This document shows, piece by piece, positions 32,935-41,058 of a stretch of DNA of 64,000 bases (the stretch's first letter is position 1; every line of letters begins with the position of its first letter). Below the pieces are notes generated by a model. It made no database searches and had not been told where the DNA came from. It saw only the letters and a program-made list of their open reading frames with translations. The stretch spans positions 62,001 to 126,000 of the forward strand of contig NZ_CAXPMC010000003.1 in the NCBI RefSeq assembly GCF_964218355.1, read 5' to 3'. Both the position numbers and the translations under genes were made by a program. This DNA comes from Ferrovibrio sp964218355 (GTDB taxonomy: Bacteria; Pseudomonadota; Alphaproteobacteria; Ferrovibrionales; Ferrovibrionaceae).

Positions 32935-34020
32935 TCAGCCCCGCCGCTTTTCGCGCCGCGGCATCAGCACCCAGTAATCGAGGTCCAGCACCACGCTGTC
33001 GGGGTATTTCCCGGTGGTGTCCTTGTCGGGAAACCCGGCCGCCGGCTGGTCCTTCAGGGCCACGGTGCGGATGCGCAATACCCCGGCATCGGTGCGGTCT
33101 TCCAGCTCGGCCTTGTCCAGCACCTCCGACCAGGCATAGATCGTGTTGCCGGCGGCGGTCGGATTGACGTGACGGCCGCCATTGATCGCGACCACGAAGG
33201 CGGCATTGGCGAGGCCGTTGAAGCTGATCGACCGGGCCAGGCTGATCACGTGGCCGCCATAGACCAGACGGCGACCCGGTTTCTCCTGGTCCTGGCTCAT
33301 CTGAGTCTGACGGAACTGGTCGAAATGTACCTTGGCGGTGTTCTGGTACAGCCGGGTGGCCAGCATGTGCTCGGCTTCCTCGATGGTGAAGCCGTCGACA
33401 TGGTCAATCTTCTCGCCGGTGGCATAATCCTCCCAGCCATGCGGGCTGCCGGCCAGGACCCAGTCGTAATGGGCGAAATCGGCCCCTGGCGGGGTGCGCA
33501 GGCGTTCGGGAGCGACGATCGCGTTGAAAGTCGGGACCCGTTCGGCCGGGGCGGGCGCATTCTCGTCGCGCTTTCTGACCATCACCCAGCGGATATAGTC
33601 GACCACCAGCTCGTTGCCGTCCTTGTAGCCCTGGCTGTGCACATAGACGACGCCGGTTTTCCTGTTCGAGTTTTCCTTCAGGCCGATCACCCGCGATACC
33701 GTGTGGATGGTTTCGCCGGGAAAGACCGGCGCCATCCAGCGGCATTCGGCATAGCCGAGATTGGCGACCGCGTTCAGCGAGATGTCCGGCACGGTTTTGC
33801 CGAAGACGATGTGGAAGGCCAGCAGGTCGTCGACCGGCGCCTGCCGGAAACCAAGCTTGTGGGCGAAGCTGTCTGCCGACTGCACCGGGAACCGCCCGCC
33901 ATAGAGCGCCTGATAGAGGGCAACGTCGCCGGGCGTAACGGTGCGCGGTGTGGCGTGGCGGATTTCCTGGTCGAGGCGGAAATCCTCGAAGAAATTGCCC
34001 GGATTGGTCTTGTCGCTCAT
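32935..34020 (-). CDS. mch: MaoC-family mesaconyl-CoA hydratase-like protein
   Basis: The 361-residue protein has two MaoC hotdog domains and resembles mesaconyl-CoA hydratase (beta-methylmalyl-CoA dehydratase) of the ethylmalonyl-CoA pathway. It has GNFFEDFRLDQEIRHATPRTVTPGD near the N-terminus, FPGETIHTVSRVIGLKENSNRKTGVVYVHSQG in the first domain, and GGHVISLARSISFNGLANA in the second. The quoted strings are read in overlapping family segments. The start MSDKTNPGNF has GGGAG upstream. It is followed on the same strand side by a CitE-like lyase gene upstream at 34123, the usual Mch-Mcl pairing. Confidence 0.8.
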   Translation of the reverse strand: MSDKTNPGNFFEDFRLDQEIRHATPRTVTPGDVALYQALYGGRFPVQSADSFAHKLGFRQAPVDDLLAFHIVFGKTVPDISLNAVANLGYAECRWMAPVFPGETIHTVSRVIGLKENSNRKTGVVYVHSQGYKDGNELVVDYIRWVMVRKRDENAPAPAERVPTFNAIVAPERLRTPPGADFAHYDWVLAGSPHGWEDYATGEKIDHVDGFTIEEAEHMLATRLYQNTAKVHFDQFRQTQMSQDQEKPGRRLVYGGHVISLARSISFNGLANAAFVVAINGGRHVNPTAAGNTIYAWSEVLDKAELEDRTDAGVLRIRTVALKDQPAAGFPDKDTTGKYPDSVVLDLDYWVLMPRREKRRG

Positions 34021-34122
34021 GCCCGAATCTCCCAACAAAGCACTCACCCCTATCGTCTGTCCCTGCCTCGCGGAGAGGGACGGGTCCGTCGCGTCAGCGA
34101 TAGGAGGGTGCCGCGTATACTG

Positions 34123-35001
34123 TCACGCCGCCCGCAGTTTTTCGATCTGTGCCGCCAGTGCCGCCAGTCGTTTTGCCTGCTCGACATGCAGGTTCTCGAT
34201 CAGCTTGCCGTCGACCAGCACCACCGCCTTCCCTTCCTGCATCGCGCCCTCGAAGGCGGCAATGATCCTGAGGGCATAGGCAACCTGGCCGGGTGTCGGC
34301 GCGAAGACGCGGTTGGCGGTATCGATGGTTTTCGGGTGGATCAGGGTTTTGCCGTCAAAACCGAGTTCGAGGCCCTGACGGCAGGCCGCCTCGAAGCCAC
34401 TCGCGTCGTCAAGGTCGAGGTGTACGCCATCGAGGATGGCCAGCCCCCAGGCGCGGGCCGCCAGCAGACAGAGGCCGAGCGCCGTGATCACCGGCAGGCG
34501 CAGCGGCGTATGCTGCGCGTTCAGGTCCTTCACCAGATCGGACGTGCCCATCACAAGGGCGCCCAGACGCGGCGAGGCGGCGGCAATGGCTTCCGCGTGC
34601 AGGATGCCCTTCGGCGTTTCCATCATGCACCAGATCGCGGTCTTTTCCGGCGCGCCATGCTGCTTCAGAAGGGCCTCGGCCTCCTGCACCTGGGCGGCCG
34701 TCTCCACCTTGGGCAGCAGCACGGCATCGGGCCCGGCCTTGGCGGCGGCGATGATGTCGTCGCGGCCCCAGGGGGTGTCGAGACCGTTGCTGCGGATGAT
34801 CAGTTCGCGGCCGCCATAGCCACCGGCCTGCACCGCCGCACAGACCTGGTCGCGGGCCAGCGCCTTCGCATCCGGGGCGACGGCATCCTCAAGATCGAGG
34901 ATCAGGGCATCGGCCGCCAAGGTCTTCGCCTTTTCCAGCGCCCGGGCATTCGAACCCGGCATATACAGCACGCTGCGGCGGGGACGGGCGGTCATGGCCA
35001 T
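34123..35001 (-). CDS. HpcH/CitE-type CoA ester lyase or malyl-CoA thioesterase
   Basis: The 292-residue TIM-barrel protein has RRSVLYMPGSNARALEKAKTL at the N-terminus, ILDLEDAVAPDAK (acidic metal site), AIWCMMETPKGILHAEAIA, and FDGKTLIHPKTIDTANRVF. Overall it looks closer to the Mcl2-like malyl-CoA thioesterase branch of alphaproteobacteria than to malyl-CoA lyase Mcl1, by memory of those proteins. Both act on malyl- or citramalyl-type CoA esters. It is upstream of the mesaconyl-CoA hydratase gene on the same strand, supporting the ethylmalonyl-CoA pathway. GAGG lies 7 bases before the start. Confidence 0.83.
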   Translation of the reverse strand: MAMTARPRRSVLYMPGSNARALEKAKTLAADALILDLEDAVAPDAKALARDQVCAAVQAGGYGGRELIIRSNGLDTPWGRDDIIAAAKAGPDAVLLPKVETAAQVQEAEALLKQHGAPEKTAIWCMMETPKGILHAEAIAAASPRLGALVMGTSDLVKDLNAQHTPLRLPVITALGLCLLAARAWGLAILDGVHLDLDDASGFEAACRQGLELGFDGKTLIHPKTIDTANRVFAPTPGQVAYALRIIAAFEGAMQEGKAVVLVDGKLIENLHVEQAKRLAALAAQIEKLRAA

Positions 35002-35130
35002 CGGACACCTCGGAATGTTGCGATGCAATAATTGTGGTCGGCGCCACTATAAACGGGGCCCGGGGCATGGCAAGGTTTCCCCCGCGTCACGAATTGTTCG
35101 TCTAATGACTATAGCGCGGATCGAACGGCC

Positions 35131-35985
35131 ATGCGTGTGCTAGCCATCCAGAGCCAGGTGATCTTCGGCCATGTCGGCAACAATGCCGGTGTCTTTCCGC
35201 TGCAGCGGCAGGGGATCGAAACCTGGGCGCTGCCGGCGGCCGTGCTGGCCTTCAATCCTTCCTATGGCCCGCCGGCGATGCGCCCCTCGGAACCGGCCGA
35301 GATCGATGCCTGGATTGCCGCGCTGCAGACGCGGCCGGAATGGCGGCAGATTGATGCCGTGCTGCTCGGCTGGCTCGGCAACCCGCGCACCGCGGAGGCT
35401 GCCGGCCGTGCGGCCCAGGCGGTGAAGGCGGCCAACCCGAATGCGGTCTTCCTCTGCGATCCCGTCATGGGCGACAGCGACACCGGCCTCTATGTACAGG
35501 ATGCCCTGCCGCCTTTCATCCGCGACCACCTGCTGCCGCAGGCCGACATCGCCACGCCAAACGGTTTCGAGCTGGAATATCTGGTCGGGCGCAAGGTCGA
35601 GGACCTGCCCGGGGCCATGGCCGCCTGCGACGAGCTGCGCGCCCGCGGGCCGCGCACCGTGATTGCCACCACCCTGCACCGGCGCGACGGTGGCCGGGGC
35701 ATGCTGGAGGCCCTGCTGGTCAATGACCAGGGCGCCTGGCTCTGCGGCGTGCCGAATCTCGGCAAGGACCTGCCGAAAGGGGCCGGCGACCTCTTCGCGG
35801 CATTGTTTCTCGCCCGTATTCTCAAGGGGCGCACGCCGAAAAAGGCCCTGCTGTTCGCGATGGCCGGGACCTATGCGATGCTGCGCGATGCATTGGAGAA
35901 CCGGCTGCCGGAAATGCGCATGGCCGTGGCGCAGGAGGCGTTCAGCAGCCCGGACCATCTGCCGGATATCGAGCGCGTGCGCTGA
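35131..35985 (+). CDS. pdxY: Pyridoxal kinase
   Basis: The 284-residue ribokinase-like protein phosphorylates pyridoxal in the vitamin B6 salvage pathway. Evidence is MRVLAIQSQVIFGHVGNNAGVFPLQRQG in style of PdxY, CDPVMGDSDTGLYV near residue 108, TPNGFELEYL, and the anion-hole motif LPKGAGDLFAALFLA near 212-226. In most members that last motif is GTGDLF; here it is GAGDLF, with the catalytic Asp kept. It is divergent from the CitE-like gene. Confidence 0.92.
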   Translation: MRVLAIQSQVIFGHVGNNAGVFPLQRQGIETWALPAAVLAFNPSYGPPAMRPSEPAEIDAWIAALQTRPEWRQIDAVLLGWLGNPRTAEAAGRAAQAVKAANPNAVFLCDPVMGDSDTGLYVQDALPPFIRDHLLPQADIATPNGFELEYLVGRKVEDLPGAMAACDELRARGPRTVIATTLHRRDGGRGMLEALLVNDQGAWLCGVPNLGKDLPKGAGDLFAALFLARILKGRTPKKALLFAMAGTYAMLRDALENRLPEMRMAVAQEAFSSPDHLPDIERVR

Positions 35986-36003
35986 ACTGCCCTGGCCGGC
36001 AGC

Positions 36004-36507
36004 CTACAGCATCTCCTGCAGCACCTCGCCGCGCTCGTCGTAGAAGATGGTGGTGCCGAACAGCATGTCGACATCGTGGCCATTCGCCGCCAGCGGCAGG
36101 ATCATCCGCTCAAGCTCGACGGCATTGTGGTTGAAGCGGAAGCGCGGCCGGCCGCGGCGATAGGCCGGCGTGGCGTGCCGGACGCAGGCGACCCAGGCGC
36201 CGTTCATCGCGGCATCGCTGTTGAATTCCGGCTCGAACTCGTCCAGCCAGCGGCCGGTCTTGGCCTCGCCGAAGCCGAGGTCGACATGGCTGCCAACCAG
36301 CCGGAAGCGGAATCGCGGAATCTGTCCGCCGGGGGCCGGCGGATGCACTTCCATCAGCCAGACATGGGGCAGCAGACGGGGAATCGCCGTCGGATCGACA
36401 TGCTGGCGGCCCGGCAGCAGCCCGGCTGCCGGCGCGATGCCGTGCCAGTAGGCATGGGCGTCCCGCATCACCGGATGGGCCGAATCGGGCAGGGCAAAGG
36501 CTGTCAT
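36004..36507 (-). CDS. PAS_5 domain protein (second of three in the window)
   Basis: The 167-residue single-domain PAS_5 protein shows DAHAYWHGIAPAAGLLPGRQ near residue 17, DPTAIPRLLPHVWLMEV, RFRFRLVGSHVDLGFGEAKTG near 66-86, and RWLDEFEPEF. As in the other copies, no kinase, cyclase or DNA-binding part is attached. It lies 18 bases from convergent pdxY and 100 bases downstream of asd on the same strand, but a terminator between them suggests separate transcription. Confidence 0.83.
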   Translation of the reverse strand: MTAFALPDSAHPVMRDAHAYWHGIAPAAGLLPGRQHVDPTAIPRLLPHVWLMEVHPPAPGGQIPRFRFRLVGSHVDLGFGEAKTGRWLDEFEPEFNSDAAMNGAWVACVRHATPAYRRGRPRFRFNHNAVELERMILPLAANGHDVDMLFGTTIFYDERGEVLQEML

Positions 36508-36553
36508 GGTGTTTCAGTCTGCGGCGGCAGCGATGAGCAAGCGGTAAACAAAG

Positions 36554-36578
36554 CGGGCGCCGGTTGGACCGGCGCCCG
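36554..36578 (-). terminator. Rho-independent terminator of asd
   Basis: CGGGCGCCGGT (36554-36564) and ACCGGCGCCCG (36568-36578) pair perfectly over 11 bases around TGG. On the minus strand the stem is followed by CTTTGTTT. It lies 30 bases after the asd stop. Confidence 0.75.
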
Positions 36579-36607
36579 TTGCCGAGAGTTGGTCAGTGGG
36601 CGGATCG

Positions 36608-37636
36608 TCAGGCTGCCTGCTTGCGCAGCAGATGCTGCGAGACCAACTCTTCGGCGATCTGCACCGCGTTCAGTGCCGCGCCCTTGCGCAGATTGTCGGA
36701 AACCACCCACAGCGCGAGGCCGTTCTCGACGGTGAAGTCCTCGCGGATGCGCGACACGAAGGTGGCATAGTCGCCGGCGCATTCCAGCGGCGTGATGTAG
36801 CCGCCGGGCTCGCGACGGTCCATCACCTGCACGCCCGGCGCGACCGAGAGAATCTCGCGGGCCTCCTCGGCCGACAGCGGCTGCTCGAACTCGATGTTCA
36901 CGGCTTCGGAATGACCGATGAAGACCGGCACGCGCACGCAGGTGGCCGTCAGCCTGATCTTCGGGTCGAGGATCTTCTTGGTTTCGGCCGTCATCTTCCA
37001 TTCTTCCTTGGTGTAGCCGTCGTCGAGGAAGACATCGATATGCGGGATGACGTTGAAGGCGATCTGCTTGGTGAACTTCTGCTTCTCGACCGGGTCGTTG
37101 ACGAAGATCGCCTTGGTCTGGCGCTCCAGCTCGGTGACGCCGTCGTTGCCGGCGCCCGAGACGGACTGGTAGGTCGAAACGACGACACGCTTGATGGTGG
37201 CGCGGTCATGCAGAGGCTTCAGGGCGACGACGAGCTGTGCGGTCGAGCAGTTCGGGTTGGCGATGATGCCCTTCTTGCGGAAGCCGGCCAGCGCGTCCGG
37301 ATTCACTTCCGGCACGATCAGCGGCACATCGGGATCCATGCGCCACTGGCTGGAATTGTCGATCACCACCGCGCCCTGGGCGGCCACGCGCGGCGCCCAT
37401 TCCTTCGCGGTGGCACCGCCGGCCGAGAACAGCGCGATGTCGGTGCCGGTGAAATCGAAATCCTCCAGCGCCTTCACTTTGATCTTCCGGTCGCCGAAAT
37501 GGGCGTCCTTGCCGACCGAGCGGCGGGAGGCCAGGGCGACGACTTCCGAGACCGGGAAGTTGCGTTCGTGGAGGATGTTGAGCATTTCGCGGCCCACCAC
37601 ACCGGTGGCGCCGACGACGGCGACCTTGTAGGTCAT
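36608..37636 (-). CDS. asd: Aspartate-semialdehyde dehydrogenase
   Basis: The 342-residue protein reduces aspartyl phosphate to aspartate semialdehyde for lysine, threonine and methionine. The nucleotide fold is VAVVGATGVVGREMLNIL at residues 5-22, and the active-site cysteine is in IANPNCSTAQLVVALKPLHD near residue 131. The conserved His lies in RVPVFIGHSEAVNIEFE. The total length is normal. In related genomes leuB and asd are often adjacent; here they are about 5.4 kb apart. Confidence 0.96.
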   Translation of the reverse strand: MTYKVAVVGATGVVGREMLNILHERNFPVSEVVALASRRSVGKDAHFGDRKIKVKALEDFDFTGTDIALFSAGGATAKEWAPRVAAQGAVVIDNSSQWRMDPDVPLIVPEVNPDALAGFRKKGIIANPNCSTAQLVVALKPLHDRATIKRVVVSTYQSVSGAGNDGVTELERQTKAIFVNDPVEKQKFTKQIAFNVIPHIDVFLDDGYTKEEWKMTAETKKILDPKIRLTATCVRVPVFIGHSEAVNIEFEQPLSAEEAREILSVAPGVQVMDRREPGGYITPLECAGDYATFVSRIREDFTVENGLALWVVSDNLRKGAALNAVQIAEELVSQHLLRKQAA

Positions 37637-37811
37637 GACGTACCTTCTTTCTCTCTGTCCGGCAGGTCGGCACCCGGCGGAACCTGGAAAACACGAGGAC
37701 TATGTTGGTGCCCGGCAGGCCGTGCCCGGCAGGCGAGGCGGAAACTAGGCCCGGATTTGCCGGCTTTCAAGCGGGAAATTGCACCGCGACAAGCCCCCCG
37801 GCGTCCGTCTG

Positions 37812-38207
37812 TCAGGCGTCGTCCGTCAGGTCGTAGTGGAAGACCTTGGAAATGATCTGCCAGCGCCCGTCGATCTTTATCAACGTCAGGAAATCGTTGA
37901 AGAATTTCGGTCCTATGGCGCATTCCACATGGGCGAAGGCCGTCACCGGGCCGGCGAAGCGGATTTCAACGATGCGGTCCCGCCGGGTCTCGTTGCGGCT
38001 GGCCGGCGGTTCGCGCTTTTCCACGATGGGGAAATACTCCCCCATGCCCAGATGCAGCAGACTGCCATCGGTGGCACAGGCATAGCGGGCCTGGGGATGG
38101 AAGACGCGGCCAAGCCGTGCCGTGTCACAGTAATACAGCCCGTCGAAATACTCGCCCAGCACCGCGGCCACCGCCGCATAACCCGGATCGTTCACCGCTG
38201 CGGTCAT
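37812..38207 (-). CDS. NTF2-fold putative lumazine-binding-like protein
   Basis: The 131-residue protein resembles the SnoaL-like/putative lumazine-binding family (PF12893): NDPGYAAVAAVLGEYFDGLYY, FHPQARYACATDGSLLHLGMGE, and C-terminal FFNDFLTLIKIDGRWQIISKVFHYD. It probably binds or transforms a small molecule, but no reaction is known for the family. The start MTAAVNDP has GGAG at proper spacing; an earlier ATG adds 8 residues. It is divergent from the DUF1348 gene across a perfect palindrome at 38333. Confidence 0.8.
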   Translation of the reverse strand: MTAAVNDPGYAAVAAVLGEYFDGLYYCDTARLGRVFHPQARYACATDGSLLHLGMGEYFPIVEKREPPASRNETRRDRIVEIRFAGPVTAFAHVECAIGPKFFNDFLTLIKIDGRWQIISKVFHYDLTDDA

Positions 38208-38332
38208 CGCCGTCTCCTCTGCCGGTTCCATCTTTGTCGGTCCCCGTGGCAGCTAGGGCGGTCCGTGGCGGCTGGCCAGAAGGCACCGGATGGTAAGCAC
38301 CGGCCGCCCTCTTGCGCGGTGCATCGGATGAG

Positions 38333-38356
38333 CTATTGTACCGAAGGGTACAATAG
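38333..38356. promoter_or_regulatory. Perfect 24-base inverted repeat, candidate TetR operator
   Basis: CTATTGTACC (38333-38342) and GGTACAATAG (38347-38356) are exact inverted arms around GAAG. The repeat ends 19 bases before the DUF1348 start and lies between divergent genes. TTGTACC/GGTACAA-type dyads are typical of TetR-family operators, and a TetR gene follows at 38894. Confidence 0.7.
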
Positions 38357-38375
38357 TCGGGCAAGGAGACACCCG

Positions 38376-38855
38376 ATGACCCGACCGCCCCTGCCGCCTT
38401 TCGATGCCGAGACCGCCGCCCGCAAGGCGCGCATGGCCGAGGATGCCTGGAACAGCCGCGACCCGGCCCGGGTGGCTCTGGCCTATACGGAAGACAGCCG
38501 CTGGCGTAACCGGGCGGAATTCTTCTCCGGGCGCGGCCTGATCGAGGAGTTTCTCACGCGCAAATGGCAGCGCGAGCTGGATTACCGCCTGGTCAAGGAG
38601 GTCTGGGCCTTCACGGATCACCGCATCGCCGTGCGCTTCGCCTATGAATGGCACGACGACAGCGGCCAGTGGTACCGCAGCCATGGCAACGAGCAGTGGG
38701 AATTCGATGCCGAAGGCCTGATGCGCCGCCGCGAAGCCAGCATCAACGACGTCCGCATCACCGAGGCCGACCGCAGGTTCCGCTGGCCGTGCACGGAAGA
38801 GAACAAGGGGCGGCGGCCCGACGACCATCCGGGCCTCAGCGAGCTCGGTCTCTGA
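38376..38855 (+). CDS. DUF1348 (NTF2-like) protein
   Basis: The 159-residue protein matches DUF1348: FDAETAARKARMAEDAWNSRDP at residues 8-29, YTEDSRWRNRAEFFSGR, KWQRELDYRLVKEVWAFTDHRIAVRF, and GNEQWEFDAEGLMRRREASIND. The family has an NTF2 fold, no defined reaction, and often lies next to TetR regulators. AAGGAG lies 7 bases before the ATG. It is separated by 38 bases from a TetR gene and preceded by a perfect palindrome, so repression by that TetR is the simplest reading. Confidence 0.9.
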   Translation: MTRPPLPPFDAETAARKARMAEDAWNSRDPARVALAYTEDSRWRNRAEFFSGRGLIEEFLTRKWQRELDYRLVKEVWAFTDHRIAVRFAYEWHDDSGQWYRSHGNEQWEFDAEGLMRRREASINDVRITEADRRFRWPCTEENKGRRPDDHPGLSELGL

Positions 38856-38893
38856 GGCCTGCGGGCGGCGGCGCATTGCGCTAGGATGATGTC

Positions 38894-39454
38894 ATGCCTG
38901 CCGCCCTGATATCCCGCGACGACGCTGTGGCCCGCCTCGGCGACGTGTTCCGTGAACACGGGTTCGAGGGGGCGTCGCTGACCGCGATCACCGCTGCCAC
39001 CGGGCTCGGCAAGGGCAGCCTGTACAACTACTTCCCCGGCGGCAAGGACGAGATGGCGGCGGCCGTGCTGGCCCATGTGGATGGCTGGTTCGAGCGCGAG
39101 ATTTATGCGCCGTTGCGCGAGGCCGGGGATGTGCCGGCCGCCATCGCCGCCATGTTCGACAACACCGACAGATATTTCCGCGGCGGCGGCCGCATCTGCC
39201 TGGTCGGGGCCTTCGCGCTGGATGCCACGCGCGACCGTTTCGCCGCCGCCGTGCAGGATTATTTTCGCCGCTGGATCGACGCACTGGCGAAAGCTTTGGA
39301 GCAGGGCGGGGCGCGCCAGCCGGTGGCGCTGGCCGAGGCGGCCGTTGGCGGCATTCAGGGCGCCCTGGTGCTGGCCCGGGCGCTCAACGAGCCGGCCGCC
39401 TTCCGCCGCCAGATCGACCGCCTGCAGGCGATGCTGCTGTCTGCCCTTGCCTGA
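38894..39454 (+). CDS. TetR/AcrR family transcriptional regulator
   Basis: The 186-residue protein has the TetR DNA-binding start (DDAVARLGDVFREHGFEGASLT, then AITAATGLGKGSLYNYFPGGKDEM, residues about 9-55). The C-terminal domain with FDNTDRYFRGGGRICLVGAFALD resembles the YxaF/LmrA-type TetR proteins, whose known members bind flavonoids or drugs. It follows the DUF1348 gene on the same strand. The palindrome at 38333 is its likely site. Confidence 0.9.
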   Translation: MPAALISRDDAVARLGDVFREHGFEGASLTAITAATGLGKGSLYNYFPGGKDEMAAAVLAHVDGWFEREIYAPLREAGDVPAAIAAMFDNTDRYFRGGGRICLVGAFALDATRDRFAAAVQDYFRRWIDALAKALEQGGARQPVALAEAAVGGIQGALVLARALNEPAAFRRQIDRLQAMLLSALA

Positions 39455-39517
39455 CGCTGGGGCAGCGCCCCTAATATGACCACCGGCATCATAAAAAGAC
39501 GTATCCGGGAGGAACGC

Positions 39518-40438
39518 ATGACCGGGATCATCCTGCATCATTATGGCGCTTCGCCGTTTTCCGAAAAGGTGCGCATCGCCTTCGGCATCAAGGGGCTGGC
39601 CTGGCATTCGGTTACCATCCCGCCGGCGATGCCCAAGCCCGACCTGCTGCCGCTGACCGGCGGCTACCGCAAGACCCCGGTGATGCAGATCGGCGCCGAC
39701 GTGTATTGCGACACCCAGATCATCCTGCGCGAGATCGAGCGGCGCCATCCGGCGCCGGGCCTGTTCCCCGGCCTGGCCAGGGGCCTCGCCGAGGGCACGG
39801 CCTTCTGGGCCGACCATCAGCTGTTCGGCGCGGCCGTGGCGGTCGCCTTCGGGATCATGGGTGAGCATATGCCCGATGCTTTCCTCGAGGACCGTTCGAA
39901 ATTCTCCGGCCGGCCGATCGACCGCACGAAGCTGAAACTGCAGGCCGCGGTGATGACCGGCACGCTGCGCGCCCATCTCGGCTGGATCGAGCAGGCGCTG
40001 GCGGATGGCCGCGTGTTCCTCTACGGCGATGCGCCCAGCCTGGCCGACCTTGCCGTCTATCACTGCGTCTGGTTCGTGCGCGAGCGGGCGAAGTCGGATG
40101 CGCTGGCCGATTATGCGAAACTGAATGCCTGGGCCGACCGCATGAAGGGCTTCGGCCATGGCGAGAAGATCGACCTCACCTCGGCCGCCGCCCTGCAGAT
40201 CGCCCGCGAAAGCGAGCCGGCGCCGGTTTCCGGTGGCGTTGCCGCCAACGCGCTCGGTTTGTCCGCTGGCAGCCGGGTGACCGTCACGCCCGACGATACC
40301 GGCCGCGACCCCGTCACCGGCGAGCTGGTGGCGCTGGACGCGCAGAGCGTGACCCTCCGCCGCGACAGCCCGGAGACCGGCGTCGTGCATGTGCATTTCC
40401 CGCGCGCCGGCTTCGTCCTCGTGCCGGCCAAGGCCTGA
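39518..40438 (+). CDS. Glutathione S-transferase with C-terminal beta-rich extension
   Basis: Residues 1-75 form a thioredoxin-fold GST domain (ILHHYGASPFSEKVRIAFGI and the cis-Pro segment RKTPVMQIGADVYCDTQII), and residues 90-225 form the helical domain. About 80 extra residues at the end (SAGSRVTVTPDDTGRDPVTG, then VHVHFPRAGFVLVPAKA) are rich in beta strands and absent from standard GSTs. The start at 39518 has GGGAGGAACGC upstream. Substrate is unknown. It is 14 bases upstream of a DsbA-like isomerase gene, probably one operon. Confidence 0.85.
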   Translation: MTGIILHHYGASPFSEKVRIAFGIKGLAWHSVTIPPAMPKPDLLPLTGGYRKTPVMQIGADVYCDTQIILREIERRHPAPGLFPGLARGLAEGTAFWADHQLFGAAVAVAFGIMGEHMPDAFLEDRSKFSGRPIDRTKLKLQAAVMTGTLRAHLGWIEQALADGRVFLYGDAPSLADLAVYHCVWFVRERAKSDALADYAKLNAWADRMKGFGHGEKIDLTSAAALQIARESEPAPVSGGVAANALGLSAGSRVTVTPDDTGRDPVTGELVALDAQSVTLRRDSPETGVVHVHFPRAGFVLVPAKA

Positions 40439-40452
40439 GACAGGGTCGAGCC

Positions 40453-41058
40453 ATGGTGAAGCAGATCGATTTCTACTACGACGTCTCCAGCCCCTGGACC
40501 TATCTTGCCTTCACCAACATCCAGCCGCTGGCCCGCGACGAGGGCGCGACCGTCAGCTGGAAACCCTTCCTCGTCGGCGGCGTGTTCAACGCGGTGAACC
40601 CGACCATGTACCGCATGCGCGAGAATCCGGTGCCGGCCCGCGATGCCTGGGTGAAAAAGGACATGCAGGACTGGGCGAAGCTCGCCGGCCTGAAGATCGT
40701 CTTTCCGCCGAAGGTCTTCCCGGTCAATCCGGTCAAGGCCTTGCGCGCCCTGCTCTGGGCCAAGGGAGAAGGCAAGGAAGTCGAATTGGCGAAGGCTTTC
40801 TTCGAACTCTACTGGTCCGAGGATCGCGACATCAGTCAGGACGATGTGGTGGCCGAAGCTGCGAGCCGGGCCGCTCTCGATCCGGCCGCGCTCGCCAATG
40901 CCATCACCGAACCCGGCGTGAAGGAACAGCTGAAGGCCAATACCGACGAGCTGATCGCCCGCGGCGGCTTCGGTTCGCCGAGCATTTTCGTCGGCAACGA
41001 GATGTTCTTCGGCAACGACCGCCTGCCACTGGTGCGCGAGGCTTTGCGGCGCGGCTAG
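40453..41058 (+). CDS. 2-hydroxychromene-2-carboxylate isomerase/DsbA family protein
   Basis: The 201-residue protein has a kappa-GST/DsbA fold with a helical insert. VKQIDFYYDVSSPWTYLAFTN at residues 2-22 has Ser in place of the DsbA CXXC, as in 2-hydroxychromene-2-carboxylate isomerase, which uses glutathione in naphthalene breakdown. GGFGSPSIFVGNEMFFGNDRL near the C-terminus is typical. No other aromatic-degradation genes are near, so the true substrate is open. Its stop overlaps the convergent LysE gene by 4 bases. Confidence 0.85.
   Translation: MVKQIDFYYDVSSPWTYLAFTNIQPLARDEGATVSWKPFLVGGVFNAVNPTMYRMRENPVPARDAWVKKDMQDWAKLAGLKIVFPPKVFPVNPVKALRALLWAKGEGKEVELAKAFFELYWSEDRDISQDDVVAEAASRAALDPAALANAITEPGVKEQLKANTDELIARGGFGSPSIFVGNEMFFGNDRLPLVREALRRG

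Noticed and set aside
36554..36578. GC-rich hairpin near asd as an operator.
   Set aside because: The T-rich run after the stem and its place 30 bases past the stop fit a terminator.
38642..40396. 584-residue minus-strand frame across the DUF1348, TetR and GST genes.
   Set aside because: It covers three convincing plus-strand genes, has no recognisable domain, and reads like a GC-rich shadow.
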